From Triparma columacea (taxonomy: Eukaryota; Sar; Bolidophyceae; Parmales; Triparmaceae): a stretch of DNA of 64,000 nt. Both the position numbers and the translations under genes were made by a program. The stretch lies in NCBI GenBank assembly GCA_030267965.1, contig BRYA01000581.1, forward strand, positions 1 to 64,000, in the 5' to 3' direction. The notes beneath the pieces are model-generated. The model did not search any database. It was not told where the DNA came from and saw nothing but the letters and a program-made list of their open reading frames with translations. This document shows positions 1 to 10,335 of the stretch, one piece after another. Within the stretch, counting starts at the first letter, position 1. Each line of letters begins with the position of its first letter.

Positions 1-819
1 TTTTCCCCCCCCCCCCCCCCCACCTACTCCCCCTGTTACCCCCCCCCCCTACGCCTTGTCCTTGTCCTCTTCAACTATGAACCTCTGCCCCGCTTCCGAC
101 TTTTTCAGCATATATCGCCTCCCATAGACCATGTAGTGCTCCCTCCAACGGACTCGGACATACCAGCAACCGAATCGCCGTCCATTTAGGACAAGATGAC
201 GTAAAAGGGAGGTGGAGTTTTGGGGGGGGGAAGGGAGGGAAAAGGTCAAAATATGGTCTAATAAGAGATCATGGTTCATGGGGTGTTAACGATCTCTTAA
301 TTTAGGCACCTTTTCTCCTGTTAACACTAAGAGATTCCAATCTCTTATACGACAACATCCACTGTAACGCCTTAATAAGTGTGATAGCGTCCAATTTGTG
401 GGCGAGGGAGCGAATAGGTGACCGCGTGCCTTTCGCAGCTAATCTTTCTTCAAAAATCCTTGTCGCAGAGCGAGGAGACCTTCGCCAACACTGACTCGTG
501 TTACAGTGCCTCGGATGTAAAAAAACCAAATCAGAAGTCCCACATCTTCTACTACCAGTGCTAAGAAACCTACACCAAAGCAATTTTGGCTCAATTACTG
601 CTCAATTACGGCTCAATTACGTTTGAACTACGGGTAAATTACGCATTTCTATCGCTACATTACCAAATTCGTTGCTAATACTTCCGTCTGGGAGATACAA
701 AAACATCACCGCCAACCTTCTTCCGAACTTCTCCCTAAAAACCTTCTCCCTAAAAACCTTCTCCCAAAATACACTACATATTTTATGCCTTACTCGAAAC
801 TACGTATTAGCACTAGAAT
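1..819. other. Gene-poor 5' end of window
   Basis: No gene is supported here. It begins with a C homopolymer (about 7-20). Short direct repeats occur near 590-625 (GCTCAATTAC-type units, three copies) and 722-768 (CTTCTCCCTAAAAAC-type units). The last part is the 5' leader of the transporter gene starting at 820. Two small minus-strand open frames show no recognisable domain and biased, low-complexity composition. Confidence 0.5.
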
Positions 820-1902
820 ATGACTGCAACACCTTACTTCGGAGCCCTCCTTGCTATCATCGCTTGGGGAACCTTCACTGTCCCGTCAAAGGCCCCCTCC
901 ATAGTATCGTGTGACCTACACCCGCTTTGGTTTCAGTTGTACGTCTCTGTAGGCGTGTCTTTGTCCTCTCTTCTTCTCATCCCCTTCCAGAAAGGTTGTA
1001 TAAGTGACTTCACCCCTTTCGGTACCATCTCTGCTCTCATGTGGGTTTTCGCCAATACTTCGGCCATGGCGGGCGTCAAACTCCTTGGCATAGCCACCGC
1101 CCAGTCGACCTGGGCGGGTGTGATAGCAATAGTGTCCTTTGTTTCAAGTCTAGTATTCTTCAAGGACGACCCCCTGAACATGCCCCTGGCGATTGTAGGG
1201 GTTGTCCTACTCTGTGGAGGCATCGCCATCCTCGCCTACGTATCCTCCCGCTCATCTGACCCTACCTCTTCCTCCTCCCCCCCCCTCCCCACCTCCTCCT
1301 CTCCCGGTGAAACCACGGACGCCCTCCTCAGCAACCTCCTCGATGATGCCCCCCACGATCCCCCCAAGCTCTCCTCCCCCCTAAAGCCCAGCTCCCTCCT
1401 CCCCGGCTTCGCGTGCGTCACATTTACCGGCTTAATGGCCGGGGCAATTTTCGTCCCTCTCCGCCTCGCGCCCTCCCGCTATAGGGATGGGCTGCAGAGC
1501 ATAAAGTTCAGCTTTTCCCAGGGCATCTCCACTCTCCCCGCCGCCCTGCTGCTGGTCCCCCTCCTATTTCGCTTGCTCTACCAGTTGGATTCCAAGGCCA
1601 GGAGTGCCAAGTTGGGTTTCCTTGCCTGGCTCCCCCTCCCCCACTTCCGCTCCTGCCTTATACCCGGTGTGATATCTGGGGCCCTCTGGAACACCGGGAA
1701 CCTCGGGGCGACACTCTCGGTGCTTCCCCCCCTCACGGCGGTCGGGTACACGCTGACGCAGTCGGCGCTGCTCGTGGGGTGCCTTTGGGGGATACTGTAC
1801 TTCAAGGAGATTCGGGGGAAGGACAACTTGCTATTGTTCGGCCTAGGGGCGGCAGTTACGATGGGGGGACTTTTGTTGACGGGTTACTACGGTACTTGTT
1901 AA
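820..1902 (+). CDS. TMEM144-like multi-pass transporter (DMT superfamily)
   Basis: A 360-residue, single-exon membrane protein. The start at ATG 820 gives an N-terminus of the form MTATPYFGALLAIIAWGTF followed by VPSK, which resembles the first helix of TMEM144 / ureide-permease / glucose-ribose-porter proteins of the drug/metabolite transporter superfamily. I count about ten hydrophobic helices in two blocks. A hydrophilic Ser/Pro-rich loop (about residues 145-195) separates them, and the second block starts near SLLPGFACVTFTGLMAG. The DMT fold suggests transport of a small organic solute, perhaps a sugar or nucleoside-type compound, across an endomembrane or the plasma membrane. The substrate cannot be read from the sequence. 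Several overlapping frames in both strands are shadows caused by the C-rich loop. Confidence 0.75.
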   Translation: MTATPYFGALLAIIAWGTFTVPSKAPSIVSCDLHPLWFQLYVSVGVSLSSLLLIPFQKGCISDFTPFGTISALMWVFANTSAMAGVKLLGIATAQSTWAGVIAIVSFVSSLVFFKDDPLNMPLAIVGVVLLCGGIAILAYVSSRSSDPTSSSSPPLPTSSSPGETTDALLSNLLDDAPHDPPKLSSPLKPSSLLPGFACVTFTGLMAGAIFVPLRLAPSRYRDGLQSIKFSFSQGISTLPAALLLVPLLFRLLYQLDSKARSAKLGFLAWLPLPHFRSCLIPGVISGALWNTGNLGATLSVLPPLTAVGYTLTQSALLVGCLWGILYFKEIRGKDNLLLFGLGAAVTMGGLLLTGYYGTC

Positions 1903-1980
1903 ACGTGTTGTTTTTCTCACATGTGCTGCCTTTTTCTTTCTATTATATTATTTCACATTTGACCACCCCTCCCTCCCCCT

Positions 1981-2828
1981 TCAATCGTCCCACTCGTCGT
2001 CGTCGACGGCGGCTTCCCCCTCCGCTTCCTCCTGCTCTTTCTTTTTCAGCGCCTCCCTCTCCCTCATTCTGTCGATCTCCGCCTGCTTCTTCGCCATGTT
2101 ATCCACCAGCCCCTCATCCACGTTGACCGCCGGCGCATGGTACAGGTTCGTCACCTTGTGTTGTGAGTCCATCTCCTTCCCCCTCTCCTGCTTCAGCACC
2201 TCCACCGACAACAAGAACAGCGTCCCATTCTTGACCTCAAGCTTCACGACGTCCCCCGACCGGAGGACGTCGTCGCCTACGTAGCCGAGGGAGTTGCGGA
2301 GGACGGCGAGGACGTCCGCTGCGCCGAAGAGGGTGTAGTGCTCCCCGTCACCGTCAGCAACATTAGGCTTAGGGTATTCACCAGGGAAACCCTCAACAAA
2401 GGCATCCACGGAATCGGCAAAGGAGGATCTAGCGGATTCGGGGATTGAAACTCGAATTCCAATGCACTTGTAGGTGGCGTCGTCGTTCTTCTTGCCCTGA
2501 GAGGAGGTGAGATAGGCGAAAGGGTTGGTAGGGCGAAGGCGAGGGGAGAGAAAGGGGGGGACCTCGCCTTGGGTCCTTCGCCTTGATCGATCTCTTGCCC
2601 CTCGTTCCCGGCTTACGGTCGCTGTCATTGCGGGGAACTCACTTTCAAGAAGCCTCCGACCACCTCCGTGTGCTTCTTGATGAGGATATTCGAGACCGAC
2701 AAAACCTTGCAGTTGGAGAGGAGGAAGGGGGCGTTGGAGGGAGAGGGGTATGAGATGGGGGGCCAGGGGAATCCGGCGGGGTAACTCAGGGGGATCGAGC
2801 GACCGAGTGCGTGCTGCATTGCGGACAT
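1981..2828 (-). CDS. Conserved-looking hypothetical protein, two exons
   Basis: I do not recognise this protein. Two exons are supported: 2828-2643 and 2496-1981, with donor GTGAGT and acceptor CTCTCAG. Both are phase 0 and the intron is 146 nt, giving about 233 residues. The join reads GGFLK followed by GKKNDDATYKCIGIRV. The N-terminal half is compact and globular. The C-terminal third is a charged helix (about residues 185-215, Lys/Glu-rich) ending in an acidic tail, DDDEWDD. No signal peptide or membrane segment is visible. The gene is divergent from the glycosyltransferase gene, with 108 bp between the two start codons, so the two probably share a promoter region. The function is unknown. 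Confidence 0.6.
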
Positions 2829-2936
2829 GGGGGAATTACTTTTTTGCCAATTCCCAGAAGGTTATTTTTATCCTCACACCTTGACCGCTTGGCCGTCACA
2901 AAATCGTTGCCTCCGCGGTCAAGCCTGCCACTAATA
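2829..2936. promoter_or_regulatory. Short divergent intergenic region
   Basis: These 108 bp separate the start codons of two divergently oriented genes, so both 5' leaders and any promoter elements must lie here or inside the genes. No TATA-like element stands out. Confidence 0.4.
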
Positions 2937-5203
2937 ATGCCTTCCGTGTGTTCTTTTTTACTCGTAATTGCCCTGATCCTCCCCATCCTGACCCAGTCTA
3001 ATCGTGACCTTGAAGTATTGGACCCAAGGGCCCGTATCCCGTCGATGTCTGCCTCATCTATCGTGTCTTCCGGTGGTTGGACAGTCGTTGACATACACTG
3101 GCTCTCCCATGCCGTTGAATTCCGCCCCTCAGACGGGGGAAGACAGGTGAAGGTGGACTTTGGTTTCAGCACTGTGCAGTGGGTCACCACGCTGGAAGAA
3201 GGTTGCCACGGGGAGGGCGGGCAGATAGTTAGCTGCGTGAATGTTGAGTACGTCGTTGACCGAGTTGCTAAGGTTTTTCTTTTAGATGAGGTTAGGGCTA
3301 TCGGTGGGAGCAATGAGGCCTCAGATCTGTACCTTGATGAAGTTACGAAGGAAGTTTGTAGGGTCGAGGGACTAGAGGGGGATGCATGCGGTCACTTGAA
3401 GACGTTTGTTGGGGGCGGGGTTAGACAGAGAAGGGACGCAGAGTTTAAGGGCGGCGTTTGGGGGAGTGTGGAAATGGTTTACAGTTTATGTGGTGTAGTT
3501 AGGGAGACGTGGGGGTGGCCGTTCGTGCAAGAGTTCGGAGTTGGTGAGGACGACATTTTTGAATTTTGTGAAGGAGAAAAAGAGGAGGGTTGGGACGTAG
3601 AGGTTGAGGTTAGGCTGGTTGGGGAAGGTAGAAGGGGGGGCTTCGTGCCGGGTTGGGAGGCTGTCGCGGGAAATGGGGACACGACGAGCGTCTCTTCCTT
3701 CGTGTACCTCCCAGGTTGCCAGGTTAACACATGTGCAGGGATAGAGATTTTGAAGCCGAGGGAGGGGGAGAGGGTTGGGAGAAGGTTTGAGGTTGAGGTT
3801 ATTGGGGAGGGGGTGGAATGGGACGTTGATGGTCAGAGGAGAGGGTCAGAAGGGAACTTTTGGGTGAAGGTGGAGAAGGAAGGAGATGGGTGGATGGATG
3901 GAGGGGGGTTGAGAAGGGGCAGGGTCACGGTTAGGAGAGAGGGGTGCAAGTGCAAGTGGAGTGAATTTGAAATTGTGGAGGATTACAAGGTGGAGTGGGA
4001 AAGGGAAGACGGACAAGGGTGGGACTTTAACTTTCGTGGGCTAGAATTTGCGGGTGTCGAACGGGAGGAGGACATCAGGGTAAAGGCTTCGGAACTGGGG
4101 GGCGTCGTTGAAGTAGAGTTTGGTTTGGAGGTGAGAATGGACGAAATTTAGATAGTGCCTTGACGATATTGTTGCAAGCAAAGCATCATTTGCATGAAAC
4201 TGAGGCTATTTTGTGGCAATAGCCTCACACCCGACAGTCATCAACCACTAACGCAACCCCTGTAAACCACTCATCTCAGAATGTTTTGGGCTTGGGAGGG
4301 GAGGTTGAGGGGAGCGGGAGAAGGTGGGCAAGGTTGGAGGTTTTGACCCCCCCGCCACCGCTATTGGGAGACCTGGCGATTGTAACGGCCTGCAGTCAGG
4401 AATACGTGGACGACGGAAGGCTGGGGAACCTCATAGGCTCCATCCTCAAGTGGGAGAGAGGGACAAAGGTGCTATTTTACGACCTGGGGGTGGACGGGTG
4501 GGTGAGAGAGAGGCTAGAATCCCTCGGCGTGGAGGTAGTAGCGCTCCCCAAAAGTTACTCTATACAAGGCGTGGTCGTGGACACTTCTCCACACTTCATC
4601 GACGCTTCCACGTATGCGTTCAAGCCTCTCTGCATATGGGATGCGTTGAAGGGGCGTGGTCTGCAGAATGTACTTTGGATAGATGCCGGTGCCGAGGTGA
4701 GGAGAAGGTTGGATGGTGTGAGAGTGAGGATGGGGAATGAAGGAGCATTCCTAATCAAGCATGAGGGAGGGTTCCCTGACGACCGGTACCATCACCCTGA
4801 CGCGGTAAAAAAAGTGGGATGTGAAATGGATGGGGTTAATGGGAAGGGCGAGCTGCCACACTGCGCCACGACGTTCGTGGGTGTGGTTGAGGGAAGTTAT
4901 ATGGAGAAAGTTATTGAGGACATTCTGGTTTGCGCGGGGGATAACTTGGGGTGCCTAAATCCTGAAGGCTCGAACAGGGGGAACCACAGGCAAGAGCAGA
5001 CCGCAATGAACGCTATTTTTTGCAGGGATGGGAGATCAGAAATGTGCAGGGATGACAGGGAGGGGAGGTGGGGCGGGAGTACTGAATTCATAAACGGATG
5101 GAGGGAGGGAGGGGGGAAAGCGGAGATGGACAGGGATGAGTGGAATGAGGTTGAGCTCTATACGAGGAGGGTTCATCCGGTAAAGCCGTACCAAGTATTT
5201 TGA
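2937..5203 (+). CDS. Secretory-pathway glycosyltransferase, DUF1647-like
   Basis: Two exons, 2937-4130 and 4280-5203, are joined at phase 0 (donor GAG|GTGAGA, acceptor CATCTCAG) and encode about 705 residues. The chosen ATG opens a strong signal peptide or anchor (MPSVCSFLLVIALILPIL). Earlier in-frame codons lack one. Residues 30-400 form an unrecognised, Glu/Val/Gly-rich beta-type region. The C-terminal 300 residues resemble DUF1647-type putative glycosyltransferases: LAIVTACSQEY, then VLFYDLGVDGW, YAFKPLCIWDAL, and VLWIDAGAEV, in which the acidic residue after Trp is the likely metal/nucleotide-sugar site. RQEQTAMN sits near the C-terminus. The enzyme probably acts in the ER/Golgi lumen. 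The long N-terminal region could be a separate carbohydrate- or protein-binding module. The donor and acceptor sugars are unknown. Confidence 0.7.
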
Positions 5204-5246
5204 CACATTTTGTTTTTGAATGATGACAACGCTCACACTGTTAAAT

Positions 5247-5690
5247 CTACCCGCCCTTCTTCTTCCCCTTCTTTGCGCTCCCCTTCTTACTTGGTGATAT
5301 TCTCTCATTGTCTCCTTTCTTGCCTCCTTTTATCCCTTGTCCTTTGCCCCCTCGTTCCCCTCCTCTCAACACTACCGCCATGATCAGAACCAGCACTGCA
5401 AGGAAGAGCAAAACAACAAACACTCCCCCAGCCCCGACTACCTTACCCCCCCTCCCTCCTCCCTCCAACCCTTCGTTTGTCCTCGCATCTGCCCTCTGTC
5501 CACCCTTCGACCTCCCCTTCCCATCTATTGAATCCCTTACTTCCCCTACACAGTTGTCACTCATACTTTCCAGACCAGTACCATGCGTCAGCGCCTGATC
5601 GAGTTGCTCCTTGCACTCCCAAGAAAGAGAGTAGTGTATTGACAACAGTTTATCCGAGGAGAGAGAGGATGATGAGGCAGCTGAAGTCAT
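5247..5690 (-). CDS. Small single-pass membrane protein, hypothetical
   Basis: A 147-residue open frame from ATG 5690 (MTSAASSSSLSS). It has a hydrophilic N-terminal 80 residues with one pair of cysteines, then one clear membrane helix (VFVVLLFLAVLVLIMAVVL). The tail is strongly basic (GKKGDNE...KKGKKKGG). The layout resembles a tail-anchored or type I/II single-pass protein. I recognise no family. The gene is convergent with the glycosyltransferase gene (stops 44 bp apart) and divergent from the fucosyltransferase-like gene. The low-complexity basic tail means a chance frame cannot be fully excluded, but the isolated hydrophobic helix argues for a real gene. Confidence 0.5.
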   Translation of the reverse strand: MTSAASSSSLSSDKLLSIHYSLSWECKEQLDQALTHGTGLESMSDNCVGEVRDSIDGKGRSKGGQRADARTNEGLEGGGRGGKVVGAGGVFVVLLFLAVLVLIMAVVLRGGERGGKGQGIKGGKKGDNERISPSKKGSAKKGKKKGG

Positions 5691-6055
5691 ATTTATGGGA
5701 TCCAAGGGCCGGGGCAGGGGGAGATTTTCAACCCCCGCCCCGGCCGGTGAAGATTGATTGAAAACGGCCGCTCAGGTTGTGAGGGGGGGCGTAGGGGCGA
5801 AAGTAGACAAAATATCGCGTTTTGCTGGCAGTTCTAGTTGGTAGGTCCTCAACAACCCACCCTGGAATTTTCACAATTGACTTGCGATATCGATTTTGGT
5901 GCAGTAACTTCGCCTTCGCCGCGTTTTTATTACCGCCGTGCCACCATTCGTACTTCGATAATTCGTTGGCGTGGATCTGGGCCCCCAAAACGTCTCTCAA
6001 AGGACGAAATCCATTTCTCTTCGGTTTGGAATTTCCGCCTGCTCCGACACCAGAT

Positions 6056-7507
6056 ATGTCGCTCCCTAGTCATCACCACCAATTACATGACAACGGATCT
6101 GCTCCCTCTCGTAGGTTTCCGTATCCCAAGCGTCCTATGCCGACAATATCCGAGTATAACCATTCAAATCCTTCCCACCTGCCCGAGTCCAACGGCTTGG
6201 TCACCACCCACTTGGCCACCTATAGCTCAGATTCGGGTTCTTCTTCGGGCGTTTCTCCCGACTCTGACTCAGATGGTGATTTTCTATCCGACTTTTCCTC
6301 GAACTCATCGTACCTGTCTTCCCACCGGCGAAGAAAGATAAAAACAACAATTTTAACTCAGTTAGTGTGCACGGCCGCATTTCTCGGGTTCCTGGGATTT
6401 ATGGTGCACTCTAGGATCACCACTAGCACCGTGCCGGCACCCTTCGGGGACTCAGCTTTCGGGAGGTCTGGAAGGCAAATGCTGGTGGTTCCTTACTGCG
6501 GGCTGTCCAACAGGCTCACTCTCATGATTGAGTCTCTTTCGCTGTCCCGAACTTCTGGGCACCAGGCCATTTTAAATTGGCTGGTGGACGAGGACGGAAC
6601 GGGGGAATTCAGTGACATCTTCGATGAGGGGCGGAGCCCGTTCAATACCATTTATGTGAACGCAGACCTCCCCGAGAGCATTGACCCAAGTAAGAAGGAG
6701 ATTGATGGAACTCTAATGCTCACGGAGAGAGCTATTCCGGGGCTGAGTAGTAATAGCAGGGGTGTAGACTTCGAGGGGTCGTTCATTGAGAGGAATAGCG
6801 CTAGTCTGGCCAAGAGAATATGGAACAGGAAACACGGTGTGAATGGAGTGAGTAGGAAGGAAGGGCAAGCGGGTCAGGGTGAGGGGGTCATCATAGCTGG
6901 TTGCAGGGAGGGAGGGCTAGAGGACGTTGTCGTCGGAGGTGGTGGTCATGGTCCTGCCTCCAATTCCAAGAGGCACGTAGAGCAGGCCATGAAGCTGTTC
7001 TCGTCGGTAAAGTGCAACATCCTCACCGCTGCGTCCAAGTTCAATACGATAACGAAGCTAAACAAGAAGCAGAACAAGCTAGGGCTTGTGGTTGGGGTAA
7101 GCATATCGAGTAACAACAGCCCATTTAACAAGGATGGGAGTTGGACTTCAACGGAGGAGGAACTTAAGCTCTACGATGGGAACAGCCTGCTATACGTGTC
7201 CAGTGATGACGAAGCCCTCATAAAGTGGTTTTGCGGCAAGTACAGGCACGTCGTAGCGCTAGATAGGGGGGGAAGAACAGACACGGAGGACAAACTTCTT
7301 GACCTCCTTAACCTTGGGAATGCCGATTACGTCATAGGAGATAGAGGGGACTCATTCTCCAGGCTTGCCAAGTGGATGAGCCAAGAGCGAATAGTTAGGA
7401 ATGTGCTCCAACAGCAGAGGAGGGTGGAGTGTGTGCAAAAGATTGGTTCCGAGGTTTTCATGAGTCATGATTTCAATCAGTGCAGCTATGAGAGTGGAAT
7501 TGAATGA
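6056..7507 (+). CDS. Type II membrane fucosyltransferase-like protein
   Basis: A single-exon gene of 483 residues. The frame is open further upstream but has no plausible ATG before 6056. A Ser/Pro/Asp-rich cytoplasmic region (about 1-95) precedes one membrane anchor (TILTQLVCTAAFLGFLGFMV) and a luminal domain, the classic Golgi type II layout. The luminal domain begins with LVVPYCGLSNRLTLMIESL, matching the GLxNRL loop of O-fucosyltransferase / NodZ-type GT-B enzymes. It ends with LLYVSSDDEAL, ADYVIGDRGDSFSRLAKWM, a typical C-terminal donor-binding layout in this fold (acidic DD, then the SxFS-like motif). Activity as a GDP-fucose-dependent transferase is inferred from the fold. Substrate unknown. 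A tandem-looking Gly/Val patch near residue 280 is low complexity. Confidence 0.7.
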   Translation: MSLPSHHHQLHDNGSAPSRRFPYPKRPMPTISEYNHSNPSHLPESNGLVTTHLATYSSDSGSSSGVSPDSDSDGDFLSDFSSNSSYLSSHRRRKIKTTILTQLVCTAAFLGFLGFMVHSRITTSTVPAPFGDSAFGRSGRQMLVVPYCGLSNRLTLMIESLSLSRTSGHQAILNWLVDEDGTGEFSDIFDEGRSPFNTIYVNADLPESIDPSKKEIDGTLMLTERAIPGLSSNSRGVDFEGSFIERNSASLAKRIWNRKHGVNGVSRKEGQAGQGEGVIIAGCREGGLEDVVVGGGGHGPASNSKRHVEQAMKLFSSVKCNILTAASKFNTITKLNKKQNKLGLVVGVSISSNNSPFNKDGSWTSTEEELKLYDGNSLLYVSSDDEALIKWFCGKYRHVVALDRGGRTDTEDKLLDLLNLGNADYVIGDRGDSFSRLAKWMSQERIVRNVLQQQRRVECVQKIGSEVFMSHDFNQCSYESGIE

Positions 7508-7660
7508 TGATACGTATAATGTCTGGCAGGGAAAAGGTGGTGCCATCCGGTTACAAAATTGGAGCAGTACTAGTTAATAATTAGGGGTTTGCATTGCAAT
7601 AACTTTTGGTTATTTTGATTTGCCGCGACCTACCGACCGCAAAAAACATTCCCTTCATTA

Positions 7661-8596
7661 TTAAGCGACCGAAAATCCGAGCGGTACGTTGTGTGCTCCG
7701 TGGTCGCTTCCCGTGTACCAGCAGTGCAAGTCACCGTCTGCCGTCACCCCACAAGCGTGGTCCATCCCCAGGCTGATCTGGTCGTACACAAGGTCCTCGT
7801 CGCCCTGCATGGATATGTGGGGGATAGGCTGGTGCGCACCCCAGCAGAGGACGGTCTGGTCCTCGCGGATCGCGCACGTGGAGAAAGCTCCGGCGGAGAC
7901 CTGCTGGAAGGGTCCTTCCTGGGGTTCGGACTGCTCTCTTATGTTGCTCCCCCAGCAGCTGACGGCCTCGGTATCGTGCTCGACACCGCAAACATGCTTA
8001 TTGAGACTACTACTGATCTGCTTGTATACCTTGTTGGCAGGAGGATCGCTCTGGCCCATGTCATTCTTTCCCCAACACTCGACCAGGCCGTTCTGCCTCA
8101 GGCCGCAAGTGCTGCTGCTGCCGCAGGTGACCTGGACAAAGTCGCCGGAGTTGGGGGTTGCTTCGTTGAAGTGGTTGGCACCCCAACAAACAACAGACCC
8201 ATCCTTCATAACTCCACAGGAGTGGAACTCCCCAGCAGAGACCTGTGTGAAGAGGCCCTTGGGAACATGCCCAATATGCTTTTTGTTGCCCCAGCACTTG
8301 ACTTGTTCGTCTATTCCCACGGCGCAAGTGTGATAAAAGCCGGCAGAAACCTGAACAAAAGTTCCCTCAGGAGGGTCACTCTGGCCATGCTTGTTATCAC
8401 CCCAACATTTCAGTGTGCCCCCAAAATCCTGTCCCGGACGAGCCTCAATAGCGCACGTGTGAAAGTAACCCGCAGACACGGAAACGTCGTCAAGATCGTT
8501 GTGGAAACCAGGAGGCAGGGAAGGGAACCCATTATCCCCCAAGACGAACAGTGGGGAGGACACCATGAGGGACAGGATGGATATAACGCCGCGCAT
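7661..8596 (-). CDS. Secreted RCC1-like beta-propeller repeat protein
   Basis: A 311-residue single-exon protein. The N-terminus (MRGVISILSLMVSSPLFVLG) is a signal peptide, and the mature part consists of about seven repeats of roughly 35 residues. Each repeat carries VSAGxFHTCAI...VxCWG, with two cysteines per repeat. This is the RCC1_2-type / BLIP-II-like variant of RCC1 repeats, common in secreted proteins and distinct from nuclear RCC1. The repeats should form a disulfide-stabilised propeller outside the cell or in the secretory pathway, probably for binding. No catalytic motif is visible. The complementary strand is also open for about 300 codons, but that frame lacks domain content and is a shadow of the repeat structure. 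Confidence 0.8.
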   Translation of the reverse strand: MRGVISILSLMVSSPLFVLGDNGFPSLPPGFHNDLDDVSVSAGYFHTCAIEARPGQDFGGTLKCWGDNKHGQSDPPEGTFVQVSAGFYHTCAVGIDEQVKCWGNKKHIGHVPKGLFTQVSAGEFHSCGVMKDGSVVCWGANHFNEATPNSGDFVQVTCGSSSTCGLRQNGLVECWGKNDMGQSDPPANKVYKQISSSLNKHVCGVEHDTEAVSCWGSNIREQSEPQEGPFQQVSAGAFSTCAIREDQTVLCWGAHQPIPHISMQGDEDLVYDQISLGMDHACGVTADGDLHCWYTGSDHGAHNVPLGFSVA

Positions 8597-8793
8597 GGTA
8601 GGTGACAGTATGAGGGTATGTACGGGGCGGAAGGAGTGGGTCGCAAATTTTACGAGGACAGGTTGTAGGGTGTGTAAGTGAGGTTGTCTTCTCCCTTCCG
8701 GCAGCGCCTTTTCTCAGTGATCCAAAAGTAAGTCCAAAGTCCAACCAGAAAACTCACCTTTTTGATAAATTGAGATAAAAAGCTGCTAAGACA

Positions 8794-10212
8794 ATGGATC
8801 CATCCAAAATTCCGCCAAAACAGTAAGTAGAGATAGAAAGATCCATTCATGTATCTTCTGTGTTCTTCTACTAACCCTCTACCCTAATTTGACAACCACC
8901 ATCAATCGACTCCACCACCGCTAGGCAGGGATTGTTCAGGCCTAAAAGAAAAAAGAAGAAGAAACTGACTGAGGAGGAGCAAGCTGCGAAAATAGCCGAG
9001 GAAGCTGAGGAGGCTGCCGCTGAGAAGAGAGCAGAGGATGAGAGATTGAAGAAGGTGGCCGCTGTTTCCAGCAGAGAAAACAGGAGTGCGAGGGGGCCGC
9101 GACAAAGAAGGGACATTCCTAGGGGGAAAACTGTTATGATGGCAATGAGTGCGAAGGAGACGGAGGCGGCTATCAAGAAGGGTGGAGGGGGGGGTGGAGG
9201 GGGGGGGGGAGGTGGAGGGGGGGGAGGAGGTGGAGGGGGGGGGGGAGGTGGAGGGGGGAGGGGGGGGTCATCCAGCTCCAGCGGGGGGCAGAAGAAGGGC
9301 GGGTCATCCAGCTCCAGCGGGGGGCAGAAGAAGGGCGGAGGGAAGTCGGAGGCAGGAAATGACACCGACGAAGAGATTCTAGGCGAGATTGCTGAGACCA
9401 AGGGCAGCGCTGCCAAGACGACTATGTGGGACTCGGACTCAGACTCCGACGCTTCGGAATCGTCATCGGACGATGATGCGGGCGGCAGCAGCAGGAACAA
9501 GAAGAAGAAGGGCGAAACCAAGACCAAGAAAAAGGTAAAGGAGGAGCCTACCTATGATAGCGAAGATAGCGATGTTGATGTGGCTATAGGCAGGACCAGG
9601 ATGAACGAGAAGTCCATGGAGCCCAGGAGGCTTCCGCTGCACGGCAATTACAAGTCCTTCGCGGACAGCGATGACGACGACGACGATGACAGCGAAGTTG
9701 AGAACCTCGTGCCGCCTTTCCTCCCCTCTGATGCCTCCGAGGAGGAGCTGAAGAAGGAGAGGGAGGGACTCTTCCTCTTCCAGCTCCCAACGCGACTGCC
9801 GAAGCTCAGGGCTGCAGGGGCGGTAGCTTCGGGGGGGGGAGGGGGGGGGGAGAAGGGTGCAGACAAGGACATATCGCAACTCTTCGGCACACAGGCCGGT
9901 GAGGGGGCGGGAGAAGGGGGGAAAACAAAGGAAGGCGAGGGAGAGGAGGAGGACAAGAAGGGCGTCTTCGACGATACCTTGTCGAAGATGGGGGGAAGGT
10001 TGGGGAGAATTGATGTCTATGAGAACGGGGAGGCAGAGTTGGTCATCACAGGGGAGGACGGCTCCGAGATTCGGCTGGACGTAAGCACGGGCATCAAGTG
10101 CGGGTTCAAGAGGACGGCCGCAATCGTGGACGTTGAGAATCAAAAATTCGGGGAACTGGGGGACATTAGCAAGACCATCGTGGTTACTCCTCAGATTTCG
10201 GATGAGTGGTGA
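8794..10212 (+). CDS. DNA-directed RNA polymerase III subunit RPC4 (POLR3D/RPC53)
   Basis: Two exons: a 29-nt coding first exon 8794-8822 (MDPSKIPPK, donor GTAAGT) and 8925-10212 (acceptor CCGCTAG). They join at phase 2 to give about 438 residues. The second exon has no ATG near its start, which supports the short first exon. The N-terminal part carries a basic helix (FRPKRKKKKKL) and a long acidic/Ser-rich linker. The C-terminal 80 residues carry the RPC4 signature: GRLGRIDVYENGEAELVITG, then LDVSTGIKCGFKRTAAIVDV and ISKTIVVTPQI. RPC4 forms with RPC5 the TFIIF-like subcomplex of Pol III, acting in initiation and termination of tRNA and 5S transcription. A roughly 28-residue glycine run encoded by G tracts (about 9180-9270) and two identical SSSSSGGQKKGG units are unusual insertions in the linker. 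Confidence 0.85.
9180..9270 (+). repeat. Coding poly-glycine / G-run tract
   Basis: About 90 bases are almost pure G with periodic A or T and encode an uninterrupted glycine run inside RPC4. Multiple runs of four or more G could fold as a G-quadruplex. A direct duplication of a 39-bp unit (about 9267-9344) follows immediately. Confidence 0.8.
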
Positions 10213-10335
10213 GGCGTGACAGTGGGGGGGCTGGTGTGTGTAATAAGCTTGCGAAAACATGTAATAAGCTTGCGAAAACAATTTCTTCTCCACAACCCTA
10301 TAGCAAACGATTACATTTTTGTGTCTGCGCGCTTC

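Noticed and set aside
2625..2828. Separate 67-residue gene
   Set aside because: It ends directly after a GTGAGT donor and joins in phase to the exon at 2496, so it is the first exon of the two-exon gene 1981-2828.
4286..5203. Stand-alone glycosyltransferase starting at 4286
   Set aside because: There is no ATG at the start. It is preceded by a clear acceptor (CATCTCAG) that joins in phase to the upstream exon carrying the signal peptide.
7691..8605. 304-codon plus-strand open frame opposite the RCC1-like gene
   Set aside because: It mirrors the repeat codons of the minus-strand gene, has no signal peptide or domain pattern, and the minus strand shows clear repeated CWG/HTC motifs.
9463..10293. 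276-codon minus-strand frame opposite RPC4
   Set aside because: The plus strand encodes the RPC4 C-terminal signature. The antisense chain has no domain and its openness follows from codon bias.
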